Shown: positions 8,826 through 17,371 of the stretch, in pieces | Layout of the letters: the number at the start of each line of letters is the position of its first letter | Numbering within the stretch: the stretch's first letter is position 1 | From: VAZQ01 sp963753575 | GTDB taxonomy: Bacteria; Pseudomonadota; Alphaproteobacteria; Rhizobiales; Xanthobacteraceae | Direction: 5' to 3' | DNA length: 64,000 nt | Assembly: GCA_963753575.1 (NCBI GenBank) | Contig: CAVWCR010000005.1 | Location: 62,001 to 126,000, forward strand | Notes under the pieces: generated by a model | The model's input: the letters and a program-made list of their open reading frames with translations, nothing else | Databases searched by the model: none | What the model was told of the DNA's origin: nothing | Translations under genes and position numbers: made by a program

Positions 8826-9791
8826 ATGATGATCCGGATTGCATTGGCCCTGGCGCTTACACTCGCAACCGGCGTAGTAGCGTCGGCGCAGAACTGGCCC
8901 GAGAAGCCGATCCGCATGATCGTGCCGCTGCCGGCGGGCGCCGCGGTCGATGTCATAGGCCGGCTCATCTGCACCAAGCTGAGCGAGCGACTAGGCCAAA
9001 CCATCGTGGTCGAGAACCGCCCCGGCGCCTCCGGCTCGCTCGCGAGCGACGCGGTCGCCAAGGCCGCGCCCGACGGCTACACGCTCGGGATGGCGACCAC
9101 CACGACCCACGTCAGCACGGTCCTCCTCAACGCCAAGCTGCCCTATGATCCGGTCAAGGATTTCGTGCCGATTTCGCTGATCGGAGTCGCGCCCTATGTG
9201 CTCACCGTCTACCCCAAGCTGCCGGCCAAGAACCTCGCCGAGTTGCTGGCGCTGGCGAAGGCCAAGCCAAAGACGCTGAGCTACTCCTCGGTCGGCAACG
9301 CCAGCCTCGGCCACCTAGCGACCGAGTTGATGGCTTCGATGGCGGGCGTCGAGCTCAATCACATTCCGTATCGTTCGACCGGCCAGGCCGTGCTCGATCT
9401 CGCCGAGGGCCGCATCGACATCACCTTTGGTCTGCTCGGCTCCAATCTGCCGCTCATCCGCGAGGGCAAGATCCGTGCGCTCGCCCTCACCACCACTCGG
9501 CGCATGGACGTCGTGCCCGACGTGCCGACCATGGCGGAAGCTGGGCTTCCAGGTTTCGAGGCGTCCTTGTGGTTCGCCGTCGTGGCGCCGGCTGCCTTGC
9601 CGCCCGCGATCGTCAACCGGCTCAACCGCGAGATCAACGCAATTCTGGGCGATGCAGACGTCAAGAAGGCGCTCGGCGCGCAGGCCACGCAGATCGAGCT
9701 GAGCTCGCCTGAAAAACTGCGCGAGATGATCCGCGCTGACATCGAGAAGTGGCGCGCAGTCGCCACCAAATTGGGCATCAAGCCGGAGTGA
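8826..9791 (+). CDS. TTT family (Bug/TctC-like) solute-binding protein, classical subclass
   Basis: A textbook Bug protein of 321 residues with a compact signal peptide (core LALALTLATGVVASA, cleavage near residue 22). It has WPEKPIRMIVPLPAGAAVDV for the first binding loop, IVVENRPGASG for the hinge strand and APDGYTL for the third motif. GGGAGG lies 6 bp upstream of the ATG at 8826. It is divergent from the UbiD operon, which it may feed with substrate. Its unextended signal peptide is the reference for the three paralogues whose N-termini carry a translated repeat (12960, 25630 and 26770). Confidence 0.93.
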   Translation: MMIRIALALALTLATGVVASAQNWPEKPIRMIVPLPAGAAVDVIGRLICTKLSERLGQTIVVENRPGASGSLASDAVAKAAPDGYTLGMATTTTHVSTVLLNAKLPYDPVKDFVPISLIGVAPYVLTVYPKLPAKNLAELLALAKAKPKTLSYSSVGNASLGHLATELMASMAGVELNHIPYRSTGQAVLDLAEGRIDITFGLLGSNLPLIREGKIRALALTTTRRMDVVPDVPTMAEAGLPGFEASLWFAVVAPAALPPAIVNRLNREINAILGDADVKKALGAQATQIELSSPEKLREMIRADIEKWRAVATKLGIKPE

Positions 9792-9810
9792 TGCGGGCGG
9801 CACAGATCTT

Positions 9811-9976
9811 CGTAGGGTGGGCAAAGGCGGTCGCGTGGCCTTTAACGCAAGTGAGTGCCTCGCGTACGCCGTGCCCACCATGGACCGGGCGACTCGTATC
9901 GATCCCGCTGGTGGGCACGGCGCACGAGAAGCCCTCTGTTGTTGAGAAGCGTGCCTTCGCCTTTGCCCACCCTACG
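9811..9976. repeat. Nested palindromic repeat (GTAGGGTGGGC family)
   Basis: CGTAGGGTGGGCAAAGGCG at 9811-9829 is perfectly inverted at 9958-9976. Inside it, an 18-base arm at 9863-9880 is inverted with one mismatch at 9909-9926 (core GGTGGGCACGGCG). The element fills the gap between the convergent binding-protein and amidohydrolase genes. It could fold as one long stem and stop transcription from both sides. Confidence 0.85.
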
Positions 9977-9977
9977 G

Positions 9978-11039
9978 CTACAACCCCAATAGCCGCTTGG
10001 CATTGCCGCCCGCGACCGCCGCAATCGCGGCTTCGTCCAAACCCGCGCCGGCCACATGTCCGATCGGATCGTAGTCGGCCATGTCGAACGGGTAGTCGGT
10101 GCCCATGATGATGCGGTCGGCGCCATAGAGCCGAACCAGTTCGGCGAGCTGGTGCGGCGTGAACACGACAGAATCGAAATAGACCTTCCGCAGATAGCTG
10201 GTCGGCGGATGCGGCAGGTCGCCATGCGCATCCGAGCGCGCGCCCCAGGCATGGTCGATGCGGCCCGAGTAGGCCGCGAGATAGCCACCGCCGTGCACGG
10301 CGAGAATTTTCAAGTTCGGATGCCGCTCGAGCACGCCGTCGAAGATCAGGTAGTGGAGCGCGATCGTGGTCTCGAGCGGATTGCCGATCGTGTTGCTGAA
10401 CGAGAAGCGCGCGAAGCGCTTGCCTTCGGTGAAGCCTGAGGGGTGCAGCACGATCAGCGCGCCAAGCTCCTCGGCCTTGCGCCAGAACGGCTCGAACGCC
10501 GGATCGGAGAGCTCACGTCCCGCCACGTTGGTGAGGACTTGCGCGCCCTTGAGGCCGAGCTTGCCGACGCAGCGCTCGAGCTCCTTGGCAGCCTTGTTGC
10601 CGTCCGGCATCGGTACGCTGCCGAGGCCCGCGAAGCGGTCCGGCATCTTGGCGACGAACTCGGCGATCCCGTCGTTGACGATGCGCGCGGCCTCGACCGC
10701 GATCTCGAGCGGCACCGTGTAATAGCACTGCGGCGGCGGCGGCATCACGAGCTGGAAATCGACGCCCATGGCGTCGAGGTCGGCGAGGCGCCGATCGTGC
10801 GAGGTGATGCGCTCGCGGATATCGGCTTCCTGCTTCTGGTTGAGCGCGCGCGTCTCCGGCATCGCGTGCAGCACCAGCGGATTGGTCATCGGATCGAGAT
10901 GTGGCTTGACGAAGGCCGCCGCCGCCGGCACGGCGACATGGGAGTGGATGTCGACGGTGATGCTCTGCGGCCGCACCTCGCGGCCCGGCTTGCCGTGATG
11001 GCGCGCCGCCGTCGGGGCGTATTTGTTCCACTGGGTCAT
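9978..11039 (-). CDS. Amidohydrolase-2 family protein (ACMSD-like)
   Basis: A 353-residue protein with VDIHSH (Asp30, His32, His34), VLHPSGF (metal histidine), AVHGGGYLAAY and MGTDYPFDM (catalytic aspartate), ending in GGNAKRLLGL. This is the motif order of aminocarboxymuconate-semialdehyde decarboxylase and related amidohydrolase-2 enzymes. Unlike the 5662 paralogue it keeps an intact HxH pair. Its ATG overlaps the stop of the CocE-type hydrolase by 4 bases (ATGA), so the two are translationally coupled and probably act on the same compound. The substrate is unknown. Confidence 0.88.
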   Translation of the reverse strand: MTQWNKYAPTAARHHGKPGREVRPQSITVDIHSHVAVPAAAAFVKPHLDPMTNPLVLHAMPETRALNQKQEADIRERITSHDRRLADLDAMGVDFQLVMPPPPQCYYTVPLEIAVEAARIVNDGIAEFVAKMPDRFAGLGSVPMPDGNKAAKELERCVGKLGLKGAQVLTNVAGRELSDPAFEPFWRKAEELGALIVLHPSGFTEGKRFARFSFSNTIGNPLETTIALHYLIFDGVLERHPNLKILAVHGGGYLAAYSGRIDHAWGARSDAHGDLPHPPTSYLRKVYFDSVVFTPHQLAELVRLYGADRIIMGTDYPFDMADYDPIGHVAGAGLDEAAIAAVAGGNAKRLLGL

Positions 11040-12799
11040 CGAATCGATCGTCTTTTCGTTTTGCGAGTGCCTGGGATCACGGGCAGCAGCAGATAGCAGG
11101 GCTTGCCGAAATGCAGGCTGGTCGTGCCGCCGAAGATTGCAGGCGGCCGGTCGCGCGCATCGTCGTGCAGGAACGGCCCGCAGCCGGTGAGCTCGTTCTT
11201 GAAGTTCGATAGCTTGCCGCCGCTCGGGCCGGGATAGACGTAGTCCTTACCGCGGATCGACAGGCCGATACGATGGCCCTTCGGCACCACGATCGAGGTC
11301 GGCCAGATCTCGATGTCGAGCTCGACCACCTGGCCTTTCTTGAGCGGCTGCTTGTGATCGTGGGTGTGGTAGGGCCGATAGGGTTTCGACAGTTTCTTGT
11401 CGAGCTTGCGATGTGAGGCGCGCAGCCAGCCTTGCCCGACCGGCGTGTGCGGATCGATCGCGCCCTGGAACACGACCTCCTTCAGGTCAGGCCCAAACAC
11501 TCGCAGCACCACGAACAGGTCGGCGTCGCTGGTCGATGATGAGACGTTGAGCTTGAGCGCCGACGGCCCGGTGATCTCGGTCTCCTCGGTGAGCGGCGCC
11601 GTCAGGAACGTCAGGCCATCGCCCATGGCCTCGAAGTTGAGCTTTGCCTTCTTGCGCGGGCGCTTGCTGCCAAGCGCGAGCGCGACCGGATCCAGATGGA
11701 GCTTCACCCATTGTGTGCGCTTGAGCGGCCATTCAGCTTCGGTGCGCTCGACGAACTTGTCGATGTGGCGGACCTGCAGGCGGACGCGTGGCTCCTTGTC
11801 CCAGCTGTTCTTCTTACCGTGCAGGAAATGGTCGAAGAATTTGAGCTGCAGCTTGCGGCCATAGTCCGTGTAGAAGTGCGTCCAGTGCTCGATGCCGTGC
11901 GCTTCGAGCCACTTATGCTTGGAGGCCGCCCGCACGAAGCCCTCGAAATTGCCGCGCGGATGCAGCGGCTGCCCGCCCCAGTTGGCGGCCGACAGCATGG
12001 GCGTCGTCACCTTCTCCCAGATCGGAGAGCGCACCTTGTGATAATCGTCGTCGAGCGGGTGCTTGCGGATGTCGCCGCCAAAGTCGCTGCGGTTCTTGGC
12101 GAGCTGTGCTTCGCTCAGCATCTCCGGCCCGCACACGAGTTCGCCGTGCACGCGGCTACGCTTGCCGCGCTCGCCCGCGCCATACTGCACGGTCTTCACC
12201 TGCATGTCGTACCAGTTTTCCCAGAACGTGCAGAGAATGCCGCCATGGTGCGTCATGTCGCGGTACCAGTCGGCGGCGCCCTCCCAGATGCACATGGCGG
12301 CGAGATGCGGCGGCTGCAGCGTTGCCACATGCCATTGGTTGATGCCGTAGTAGGAGATGCCGTTGAGGCCGACCTTGCCGTTCGACCACGGCTGCACGCC
12401 GGCCCATTCGATGCAGTCATAGAAATCCTTGGTCTCGCGCGGCGAGAAATGATCGATGAATCCGGGCGAGCAGCCGCAGCCGCGTGAATCGACGCGTACG
12501 CAGGCATAGCTATGCGGTACCCACTTCTCCGGGTCGACCACCTCCCAGCTCTGATAGAGGTTGCTCGATCCGGCGGTGACGTCGGGATGCTCGCGCGCCA
12601 TGCGCTCCCAGGCGCTAGGGTAGCCGTCCTGGAACGCGAGACCCTTGGCATAAGGGCCGTAGCTCAGGATCACCGGATGGCGGCCATCCTTCATCGGCCG
12701 GAACACGTCGGCCTTGAGCATAAGGCCGTCGTCCATTGCGATATCGATATCCCAGTCGATCCGCATGCCGTCGCGGATCTCGCTCTTATTAGTGGGCAT
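11036..12799 (-). CDS. CocE/NonD-family alpha/beta hydrolase (X-Pro dipeptidyl-peptidase S15-like)
   Basis: A 587-residue hydrolase with an N-terminal alpha/beta domain and a C-terminal jelly-roll domain, as in cocaine esterase. DVFRPMKDGRHPVILSYGPY starts the fold, RVDSRGCGCSPG is the conserved strand-turn, and the nucleophile is Ser149 in GLNGISYYG. The PEPX_C-like domain contains LFVVLRVFGPDLKEV and VPKGHRIGLSI. Members cleave esters, amides or acyl-peptide bonds. It leads the operon with the amidohydrolase that overlaps its stop. A palindromic repeat starts 13 bp upstream of its ATG. Confidence 0.88.
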   Translation of the reverse strand: MPTNKSEIRDGMRIDWDIDIAMDDGLMLKADVFRPMKDGRHPVILSYGPYAKGLAFQDGYPSAWERMAREHPDVTAGSSNLYQSWEVVDPEKWVPHSYACVRVDSRGCGCSPGFIDHFSPRETKDFYDCIEWAGVQPWSNGKVGLNGISYYGINQWHVATLQPPHLAAMCIWEGAADWYRDMTHHGGILCTFWENWYDMQVKTVQYGAGERGKRSRVHGELVCGPEMLSEAQLAKNRSDFGGDIRKHPLDDDYHKVRSPIWEKVTTPMLSAANWGGQPLHPRGNFEGFVRAASKHKWLEAHGIEHWTHFYTDYGRKLQLKFFDHFLHGKKNSWDKEPRVRLQVRHIDKFVERTEAEWPLKRTQWVKLHLDPVALALGSKRPRKKAKLNFEAMGDGLTFLTAPLTEETEITGPSALKLNVSSSTSDADLFVVLRVFGPDLKEVVFQGAIDPHTPVGQGWLRASHRKLDKKLSKPYRPYHTHDHKQPLKKGQVVELDIEIWPTSIVVPKGHRIGLSIRGKDYVYPGPSGGKLSNFKNELTGCGPFLHDDARDRPPAIFGGTTSLHFGKPCYLLLPVIPGTRKTKRRSIR

Positions 12800-12811
12800 C
12801 GCGTTATCCTC

Positions 12812-12943
12812 CTGTCGTCCCCGCGCAAGCTGGGACCCAGTATTCCAGAGCTTTTCTTGTAATCTCCGAAGACGCTGTCCGGTCAGTGTCTACTGGATTC
12901 CCGCTCCTGTCCTCGCGAAGGCGGGGATGCGCGGGGACGACAG
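12812..12943. repeat. Palindromic repeat, GTCGTCCCCGC family
   Basis: CTGTCGTCCCCGCGC at 12812-12826 is perfectly inverted at 12929-12943. The spacer includes CCCAGTA and TACTGGATT, the inner arms seen in other copies. It fills the gap between the CocE-type and binding-protein genes. Confidence 0.85.
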
Positions 12944-12959
12944 TAAGGAGAAGTCTCAT

Positions 12960-14009
12960 TCACTTCGCAGTGATGCCCGCCTCTTTGATGATCTTGGCCC
13001 ACTTGGCGAGGTCGTGCGCGATCAGGTCGCGCAGCACCTCCGGCGGGCCTCCCGATGCGTTCAATCCCTGCTTGCCGAGCTCAGCCACCATCTTGGACGA
13101 ATGCAGGAACTCGTTGAGCACGGTATTGTAACGCTTGACGATGTCGGCCGGCGTTCCAGCCGGTGCCAAGAGCCCGAACCAGAGATCGACCTCGAAGCCG
13201 CGCACGCCTTGCTCATCGAGTGTCGGCACGTCCGGTGCTGCGGGCACGCGTGCGAGGCTCGCAACGCCCAACAGCCGGATCTGCTTATCCACCGCGTGCG
13301 GCAGCGCGACATGGGTCGGAATGAACATGGCGCTGACATGGTTTCCGACCAGGTCGGTCATGGCGCTGGCCGTGCCCTTGTGCGGCACGTGCACCAGGTT
13401 CGTTCCGGTCGCCTGCTTGAACAGTTCCATCGCCAGATGGTGCGGCGTCCCGAAGCCGGGCGAGGCGTAGTTGATCTGGCCGGGCCGAGCCTTGGCATAT
13501 TGGATGAAGGCCTGTGCGTTGTCGGCCGGGATCGACGGATGCACTGCGAGCACGATCGAGCCAGTCGCGAGCTTGATGATGGGCTCGAAGCCTTTGATCG
13601 GATCGTAGGGCACGGTCTTGAACAGGCTCGGATTGACCACGAAAACCTTGGCGATCATCAACAGCGTGTTGCCGTCGGGCGCCGCGCGTGCCGCCATGCC
13701 GGTTCCGATATTGCCGCTCGCGCCGGTCTTGTTGTCGACGACGACCGGCTGGCCCCACTTCTGCGACAGCTCGTGGCCGAGCGTGCGCGCCAGGATGTCG
13801 ATGCCGGTGCCGGGCGAGTAGGGCACGATGATGGTGATCGGGCGGCCTGGCTGTTGGGCGAAGGCGTTGGTCAGCGGCAGCGCGAATAGATAGACGGCTA
13901 GAAATGTGGACAGAGCGAGCTTCGTTAAGCGGACAAAGCTCTCGACCCCGTCGTCCCCGCGAAAGCGGGGACCCAGTAACCACCGAGTTGTGTGATTTGG
14001 CGCGGCCAT
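12960..14009 (-). CDS. TTT family (Bug/TctC-like) solute-binding protein with repeat-derived N-terminus
   Basis: A classical Bug protein: PGRPITIIVPYSPGTGIDIL, VVVDNKTGASGNIGTG and PDGNTLL are the three family motifs. The 349 residues exceed the usual length because about 28 residues precede the signal-peptide core (LALSTFLAVYLFALPLTNAFA). Residues 11-21 (LLGPRFRGDDG) are the direct translation of a repeat arm at 13949-13978. No ATG, GTG or TTG occurs in frame between that arm and the hydrophobic core, so the ATG at 14009, inside the repeat spacer, is the only workable start. AGGTG lies upstream as a modest ribosome-binding site. The UbiD gene lies just upstream on the same strand. Confidence 0.85.
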   Translation of the reverse strand: MAAPNHTTRWLLGPRFRGDDGVESFVRLTKLALSTFLAVYLFALPLTNAFAQQPGRPITIIVPYSPGTGIDILARTLGHELSQKWGQPVVVDNKTGASGNIGTGMAARAAPDGNTLLMIAKVFVVNPSLFKTVPYDPIKGFEPIIKLATGSIVLAVHPSIPADNAQAFIQYAKARPGQINYASPGFGTPHHLAMELFKQATGTNLVHVPHKGTASAMTDLVGNHVSAMFIPTHVALPHAVDKQIRLLGVASLARVPAAPDVPTLDEQGVRGFEVDLWFGLLAPAGTPADIVKRYNTVLNEFLHSSKMVAELGKQGLNASGGPPEVLRDLIAHDLAKWAKIIKEAGITAK

Positions 14010-14080
14010 TCGACAACACCTAAGCTAGTGTTTACTGGATTCCGGCTCTCACTCGCTTCGCTCGTTTCGGCCGGAATGAC
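13949..14080. repeat. Palindromic repeat, GTCGTCCCCGC family, reaching into a coding sequence
   Basis: The left arm at 13949-13978 is itself a hairpin (TCCCCGCGAAAGCGGGGA) ending in CCCAGTA. The right arm, from TACTGGAT at 14033 to CCGGAATGAC at 14080, has a different stem (TTCCGGC...GCCGGAA). The start codon of the binding protein at 14009 lies in the spacer, and the left arm is translated. Confidence 0.85.
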
Positions 14081-14085
14081 AACTC

Positions 14086-15678
14086 CTATCGTACCGGTGG
14101 CTTCGCTGCGAACTGCGATCCGCGCACGCACATGCGTCCGCGCGGGTCCTGCCACAGCTTTTCGGTTGTATGCAGATGACCGATGGAGCGTGCCACCGTG
14201 TTGAAGTTGTAGCTCGCGAAGCGCTCGGCAATGTCCGTGTAGTAGAGCGGCTGCTTCTCGATCGCCGCCAGGATATCCTTGGCGAGCGCCGCCACCTCAG
14301 CGTCGTCGCCGGCGCGACCGGCGTCGTCCTTCTTGCCTTTGACGTAGTCGTCGATCCTGGCGCTCTCTGCATACGCATAGGTGATGCGCTCGTAGTGCTC
14401 GCGCGGGATGCCCTCCGGGATGGTCGCGTCGATGCCGACCTTGGCGCCGGTCGGAACCACGCCGAAGCCCTGCGGCAGGCTCGGGTCGAGCGGTTTGGCG
14501 CGCGCGTTGCCGACGATCATCACGTCCTTGTCGCCCTGCACGCGGGTGGCGATCGCCCACTCGACGTCGGTCGGATCGAAAATGTCGATGTCGTCGTCGA
14601 CCACGACCACGTGCTTGAGGTCCATGACCGAAAGCGCTGCAAGCAAAGCATTCTTGGCCTCGCCCGGCTGCTTCTTGATCGAGATCACGGCGTGCCAGAA
14701 CGCGCAGCCGCCGAGCGTGACATTGATGTCCTTCACCTGGACGCCGGCTGTCTTGAGCGCGGTGCGGATCGCGGAGTAACGCGTCGGCGCGGCGAGCCAG
14801 GTGTTCTCCCACGGCATATGCAGGTTGTAGTAGATCGCGTCTTTGCGCATCGAGATCGCCTTGATGCGCACCAGCGGGTTCCAGTGCAGCCCGCCCATCA
14901 GCCGGGTGAACTCGCCAAAGCGCCCTTCCGGCCAGGTCCAGCCGGTCGGCATGATTTCGGCTTCCAGCACGATCTCAGCGTCCGCGATGTAAGGCAGGTC
15001 GATCGTTTCGCACGGCGCCAGCTCGACCGGAGCGCCGCGGATACCGCCTGCGATCGCCATCTCGTCGACGCCGAGCGGGGCGCGATAGCCGGAGCCGGTG
15101 ATCTCGATCGGATGGGTCCCGATGCTGATCGAGATCGGCAGCGGCTCCTTGCGCTCGAAGGCGCGTTGCGCGAACAGGCGCATGTTGTTGGGCGTGACGA
15201 TGTCGATGCCGGTCAGCGCTTTCTCTTTCACGATAAAGCGGTAGATGCCGCTGTTGATGCCGAGCTCGGGATCGCGCGTGATGACGATGCCGGCCGTGAT
15301 CATCGGGCCGCCGTCGTAGATCGACGACATCGGGATCGGCAGCTTGTAGAGGTCGACATCGTCGCCCATCATGACCACCTCGCGGGTGGGCGAGGTCTTG
15401 ACGTGCTTGGGCGGGATCGGCTTGGCGATCGCGGCCGTCAGCTTGTCCTCGATCTCCCGGTAGGTCTCGCAGCCGAGCGACATGATGGCGCGCTCGCGCG
15501 AGCGGATCAGGCCGGAGACCACCGGCATGTCATAGCCGATCACCTTGTGGAAATAGAGCGCCGTCTTGGCCTGGTCGACCAGGGTGGCGATATGCCGGAT
15601 GTCGACCGGCTGGTGCAGGTCCACAAGCTCGCCGGCCTGGCGCAGGCGGTCGAGGAACTGGCGGAAATTCTCCTGCAT
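14086..15678 (-). CDS. UbiD family decarboxylase with C-terminal extension
   Basis: The first ~440 residues have the UbiD fold, with IYRFIV (Arg147) and PEGRFGEFTRLMG (Glu251 and Glu256) supplying the catalytic Arg-Glu-Glu set. Residues ~440-530 add a segment not found in short UbiD proteins: a charged linker followed by AKDILAAIEKQPLYYTDIAE and a helical region with GHLHTTEKLW, resembling a small winged-helix domain. GGAG stands just before the ATG at 15678. It is divergent from the MDR/thioesterase/CoA-ligase operon and upstream of a binding-protein gene. The substrate is unknown; the ligase operon suggests an organic acid later activated to a CoA thioester. Confidence 0.88.
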   Translation of the reverse strand: MQENFRQFLDRLRQAGELVDLHQPVDIRHIATLVDQAKTALYFHKVIGYDMPVVSGLIRSRERAIMSLGCETYREIEDKLTAAIAKPIPPKHVKTSPTREVVMMGDDVDLYKLPIPMSSIYDGGPMITAGIVITRDPELGINSGIYRFIVKEKALTGIDIVTPNNMRLFAQRAFERKEPLPISISIGTHPIEITGSGYRAPLGVDEMAIAGGIRGAPVELAPCETIDLPYIADAEIVLEAEIMPTGWTWPEGRFGEFTRLMGGLHWNPLVRIKAISMRKDAIYYNLHMPWENTWLAAPTRYSAIRTALKTAGVQVKDINVTLGGCAFWHAVISIKKQPGEAKNALLAALSVMDLKHVVVVDDDIDIFDPTDVEWAIATRVQGDKDVMIVGNARAKPLDPSLPQGFGVVPTGAKVGIDATIPEGIPREHYERITYAYAESARIDDYVKGKKDDAGRAGDDAEVAALAKDILAAIEKQPLYYTDIAERFASYNFNTVARSIGHLHTTEKLWQDPRGRMCVRGSQFAAKPPVR

Positions 15679-15722
15679 CGTGATCTCCAGAAAGCTGATG
15701 GCGGCAGTTGTTGGCGGGCAGA

Positions 15723-15739
15723 GCCTAAGCTACTTAGGC
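15723..15739. promoter_or_regulatory. Candidate operator palindrome between divergent operons
   Basis: GCCTAAG-CTA-CTTAGGC is a perfect 7-bp inverted repeat in the 94-bp gap between the UbiD (-) and MDR oxidoreductase (+) starts. Size and position fit a dimeric repressor or LysR-type site. No regulator gene is adjacent. Confidence 0.4.
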
Positions 15740-15772
15740 GGGCAGCGTTGAGCAATCCAGACGAGGGTGACA

Positions 15773-16795
15773 GTGAGCGGCAAAACGACCATGAAGGCGC
15801 TGGTTCTGCGCAAGCACGGGGGCCTCGAGGAGCTCGAAGTCGTCGACGACCACCCGATGCCGACGGTGGTCGAGGGGCACGTGGTGATCCGGGTGCGGGC
15901 CTCCTCCTTCAACTATCACGATGTGTTCACCGTGCGCGGCATGCCGGGGATCAAGGTACCGTTGCCGGTGGTCATCGGCCTCGACATGGCGGGCGAGATC
16001 GCCGAGGTGGGGCCGGGCGTGGCCGGCTGGAAGGCCGGCGACCGCGTGCTGGTCAATCCGGTCAACAAGAAGAAGGGCCTGATGGGCGAGATGCTCGACG
16101 GCGGCATGGCCGAATACTGCCTGGTCGCTGCCGAGCAGCTGGTCGCGATGCCGACGCACGTGAGCTTCGAGCAGGCAGCATCGCTACCGGTCGCCTATGG
16201 CACCGCCCACCGCATGCTGATCACCCACAAGACCATCGAGAAGGGCGAGCGCGTGATCGTGCTCGGCGCCTCCGGCGGCGTCGGCACCGGCTGCGTGATC
16301 CTGGCCAAGCTTTTGGGCGCGCACGTCATTGCCTGCGCATCAAGCGACGAGAAGCTCGCACGCCTGAAGCAGATGGGCGCCGACGAGGTCATCGATTACA
16401 CCAAGACCGACTGGTCAAAATGGGCGGTCGAAAAATACGGCAAGCCGCAGCGGAGGAGCTACGACGGCGGCGTCGACGTGGTGATCAACTTCACGGGCGG
16501 GGACACCTGGCACCCGTCGCTGCGCTGCCTCAAGCGCGGCGGCAAGCTGCTCGTGTGCGGTGCGACCGCGGGCTACGACCCGAAGGAAGACCTGCGTTAT
16601 GTCTGGAGCTTCGAGCTCAAGATCATCGGCTCGAATAGCTTCTACGACGAGGACCTCAAGGGGCTGATGGATCTGATCCAGCAGGGCAAGATGAAGCCGG
16701 TGATCGACAAGGTGCTGCCGCTCGATCAGGCGAGCGAGGGCCTGCGGCTGATCCAGGACCGCGAGGTCATCGGCAAGGTCGTGGTGACGCCGTGA
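15773..16795 (+). CDS. Zinc-type MDR alcohol dehydrogenase/quinone reductase family oxidoreductase
   Basis: A medium-chain dehydrogenase/reductase of about 340 residues. MKALVLRKHGG opens the GroES-like domain, GLDMAGEIAEVGPGVAGWKAGDRV is the usual catalytic-domain stretch, and VIVLGASGGVGTGCVILAKLLGA is the nucleotide-binding Rossmann loop. The cysteine ligands of a structural zinc lobe are absent, pointing to the quinone-oxidoreductase/crotonyl-reductase side of the family. The GTG at 15773 has CGAGGG at good spacing; the ATG at 15791 is the family-consensus start and is possible. It leads an operon with a thioesterase, an acyl-CoA ligase and a VOC protein. Confidence 0.88.
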   Translation: MSGKTTMKALVLRKHGGLEELEVVDDHPMPTVVEGHVVIRVRASSFNYHDVFTVRGMPGIKVPLPVVIGLDMAGEIAEVGPGVAGWKAGDRVLVNPVNKKKGLMGEMLDGGMAEYCLVAAEQLVAMPTHVSFEQAASLPVAYGTAHRMLITHKTIEKGERVIVLGASGGVGTGCVILAKLLGAHVIACASSDEKLARLKQMGADEVIDYTKTDWSKWAVEKYGKPQRRSYDGGVDVVINFTGGDTWHPSLRCLKRGGKLLVCGATAGYDPKEDLRYVWSFELKIIGSNSFYDEDLKGLMDLIQQGKMKPVIDKVLPLDQASEGLRLIQDREVIGKVVVTP

Positions 16796-16813
16796 GTAAC
16801 TGTATCCCCCTTC

Positions 16814-16917
16814 CGTCGTCCCGGCCGAGCGCAGTGAGGGCCGGGACCCACATTCTCGATGCTGGTGTTCATGGGTCCCGGGTCTCCCTCGTTGCACTCG
16901 GTCGCCCGGGACGACAG
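16814..16917. repeat. Palindromic repeat, GTCGTCCCGG variant
   Basis: GTCGTCCCGGCCGAGCGCAG at 16815 pairs with the inverted arm ending CGCCCGGGACGACAG at 16917. Inner arms GGGACCCA and TGGGTCCC also pair. The element ends 4 bp before the GGAGG of the thioesterase gene and separates it from the oxidoreductase. Confidence 0.85.
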
Positions 16918-16933
16918 TCTCGGAGGACGGCGC

Positions 16934-17362
16934 ATGACTGACGAGATGACACCGGAAAAGGTCCAGGCCCTCATCACCCGCGGGCCTTATCACCAATGGC
17001 TCGGGCTCAAGGTCGTGGCCGTGCATGACGACGGCATCGAGCTCACCGCGACCTGGCGCGAGGAATGGGTGGTCAATCCGGACCGCCGCTACACCCACGG
17101 CGGCATTCTGGCGGCGCTGGTCGATCTCGCGGCCGACTGGGCGATGGTGAAGAAGACCGGCCGCGGCGTGCCGACGATCGACCTGCGCGTCGACTATCAC
17201 GCCGCCGCGATGCCGGGCGACCTCACGGCGCGTGGCAAGGTTGTCCGCATGGGCGGGCAATTCTCGACCGCAGAGGCGCAGGTGTTCGACAAGGACGGTA
17301 AGCTGCTTGCGAGCGGGCGTGGCACCTATTTCACCGCGCCGCCGCCACCGCCGAAGGGCTGA
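16934..17362 (+). CDS. PaaI-like hotdog thioesterase
   Basis: A 142-residue hotdog protein. TWREEWVVNPDRRYTHGGILAALVD is the PaaI motif, with the HGG turn before the central helix that holds the catalytic acid, followed by TIDLRVDYHAAAMPGDLTA. It would release CoA from dead-end acyl- or aryl-CoA intermediates. The ATG at 16934 follows GGAGG; the upstream open frame is repeat sequence. The CoA ligase begins 9 bp after the stop, so the two opposite activities (ligation and hydrolysis) are made together. Confidence 0.88.
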   Translation: MTDEMTPEKVQALITRGPYHQWLGLKVVAVHDDGIELTATWREEWVVNPDRRYTHGGILAALVDLAADWAMVKKTGRGVPTIDLRVDYHAAAMPGDLTARGKVVRMGGQFSTAEAQVFDKDGKLLASGRGTYFTAPPPPPKG

Positions 17363-17371
17363 TTTTGCTTC

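Noticed and set aside
14170..16638. A long + strand open frame opposite the second UbiD and running into the MDR gene
   Set aside because: It crosses two genes on different strands and frames with strong family motifs and shows low-complexity composition itself.
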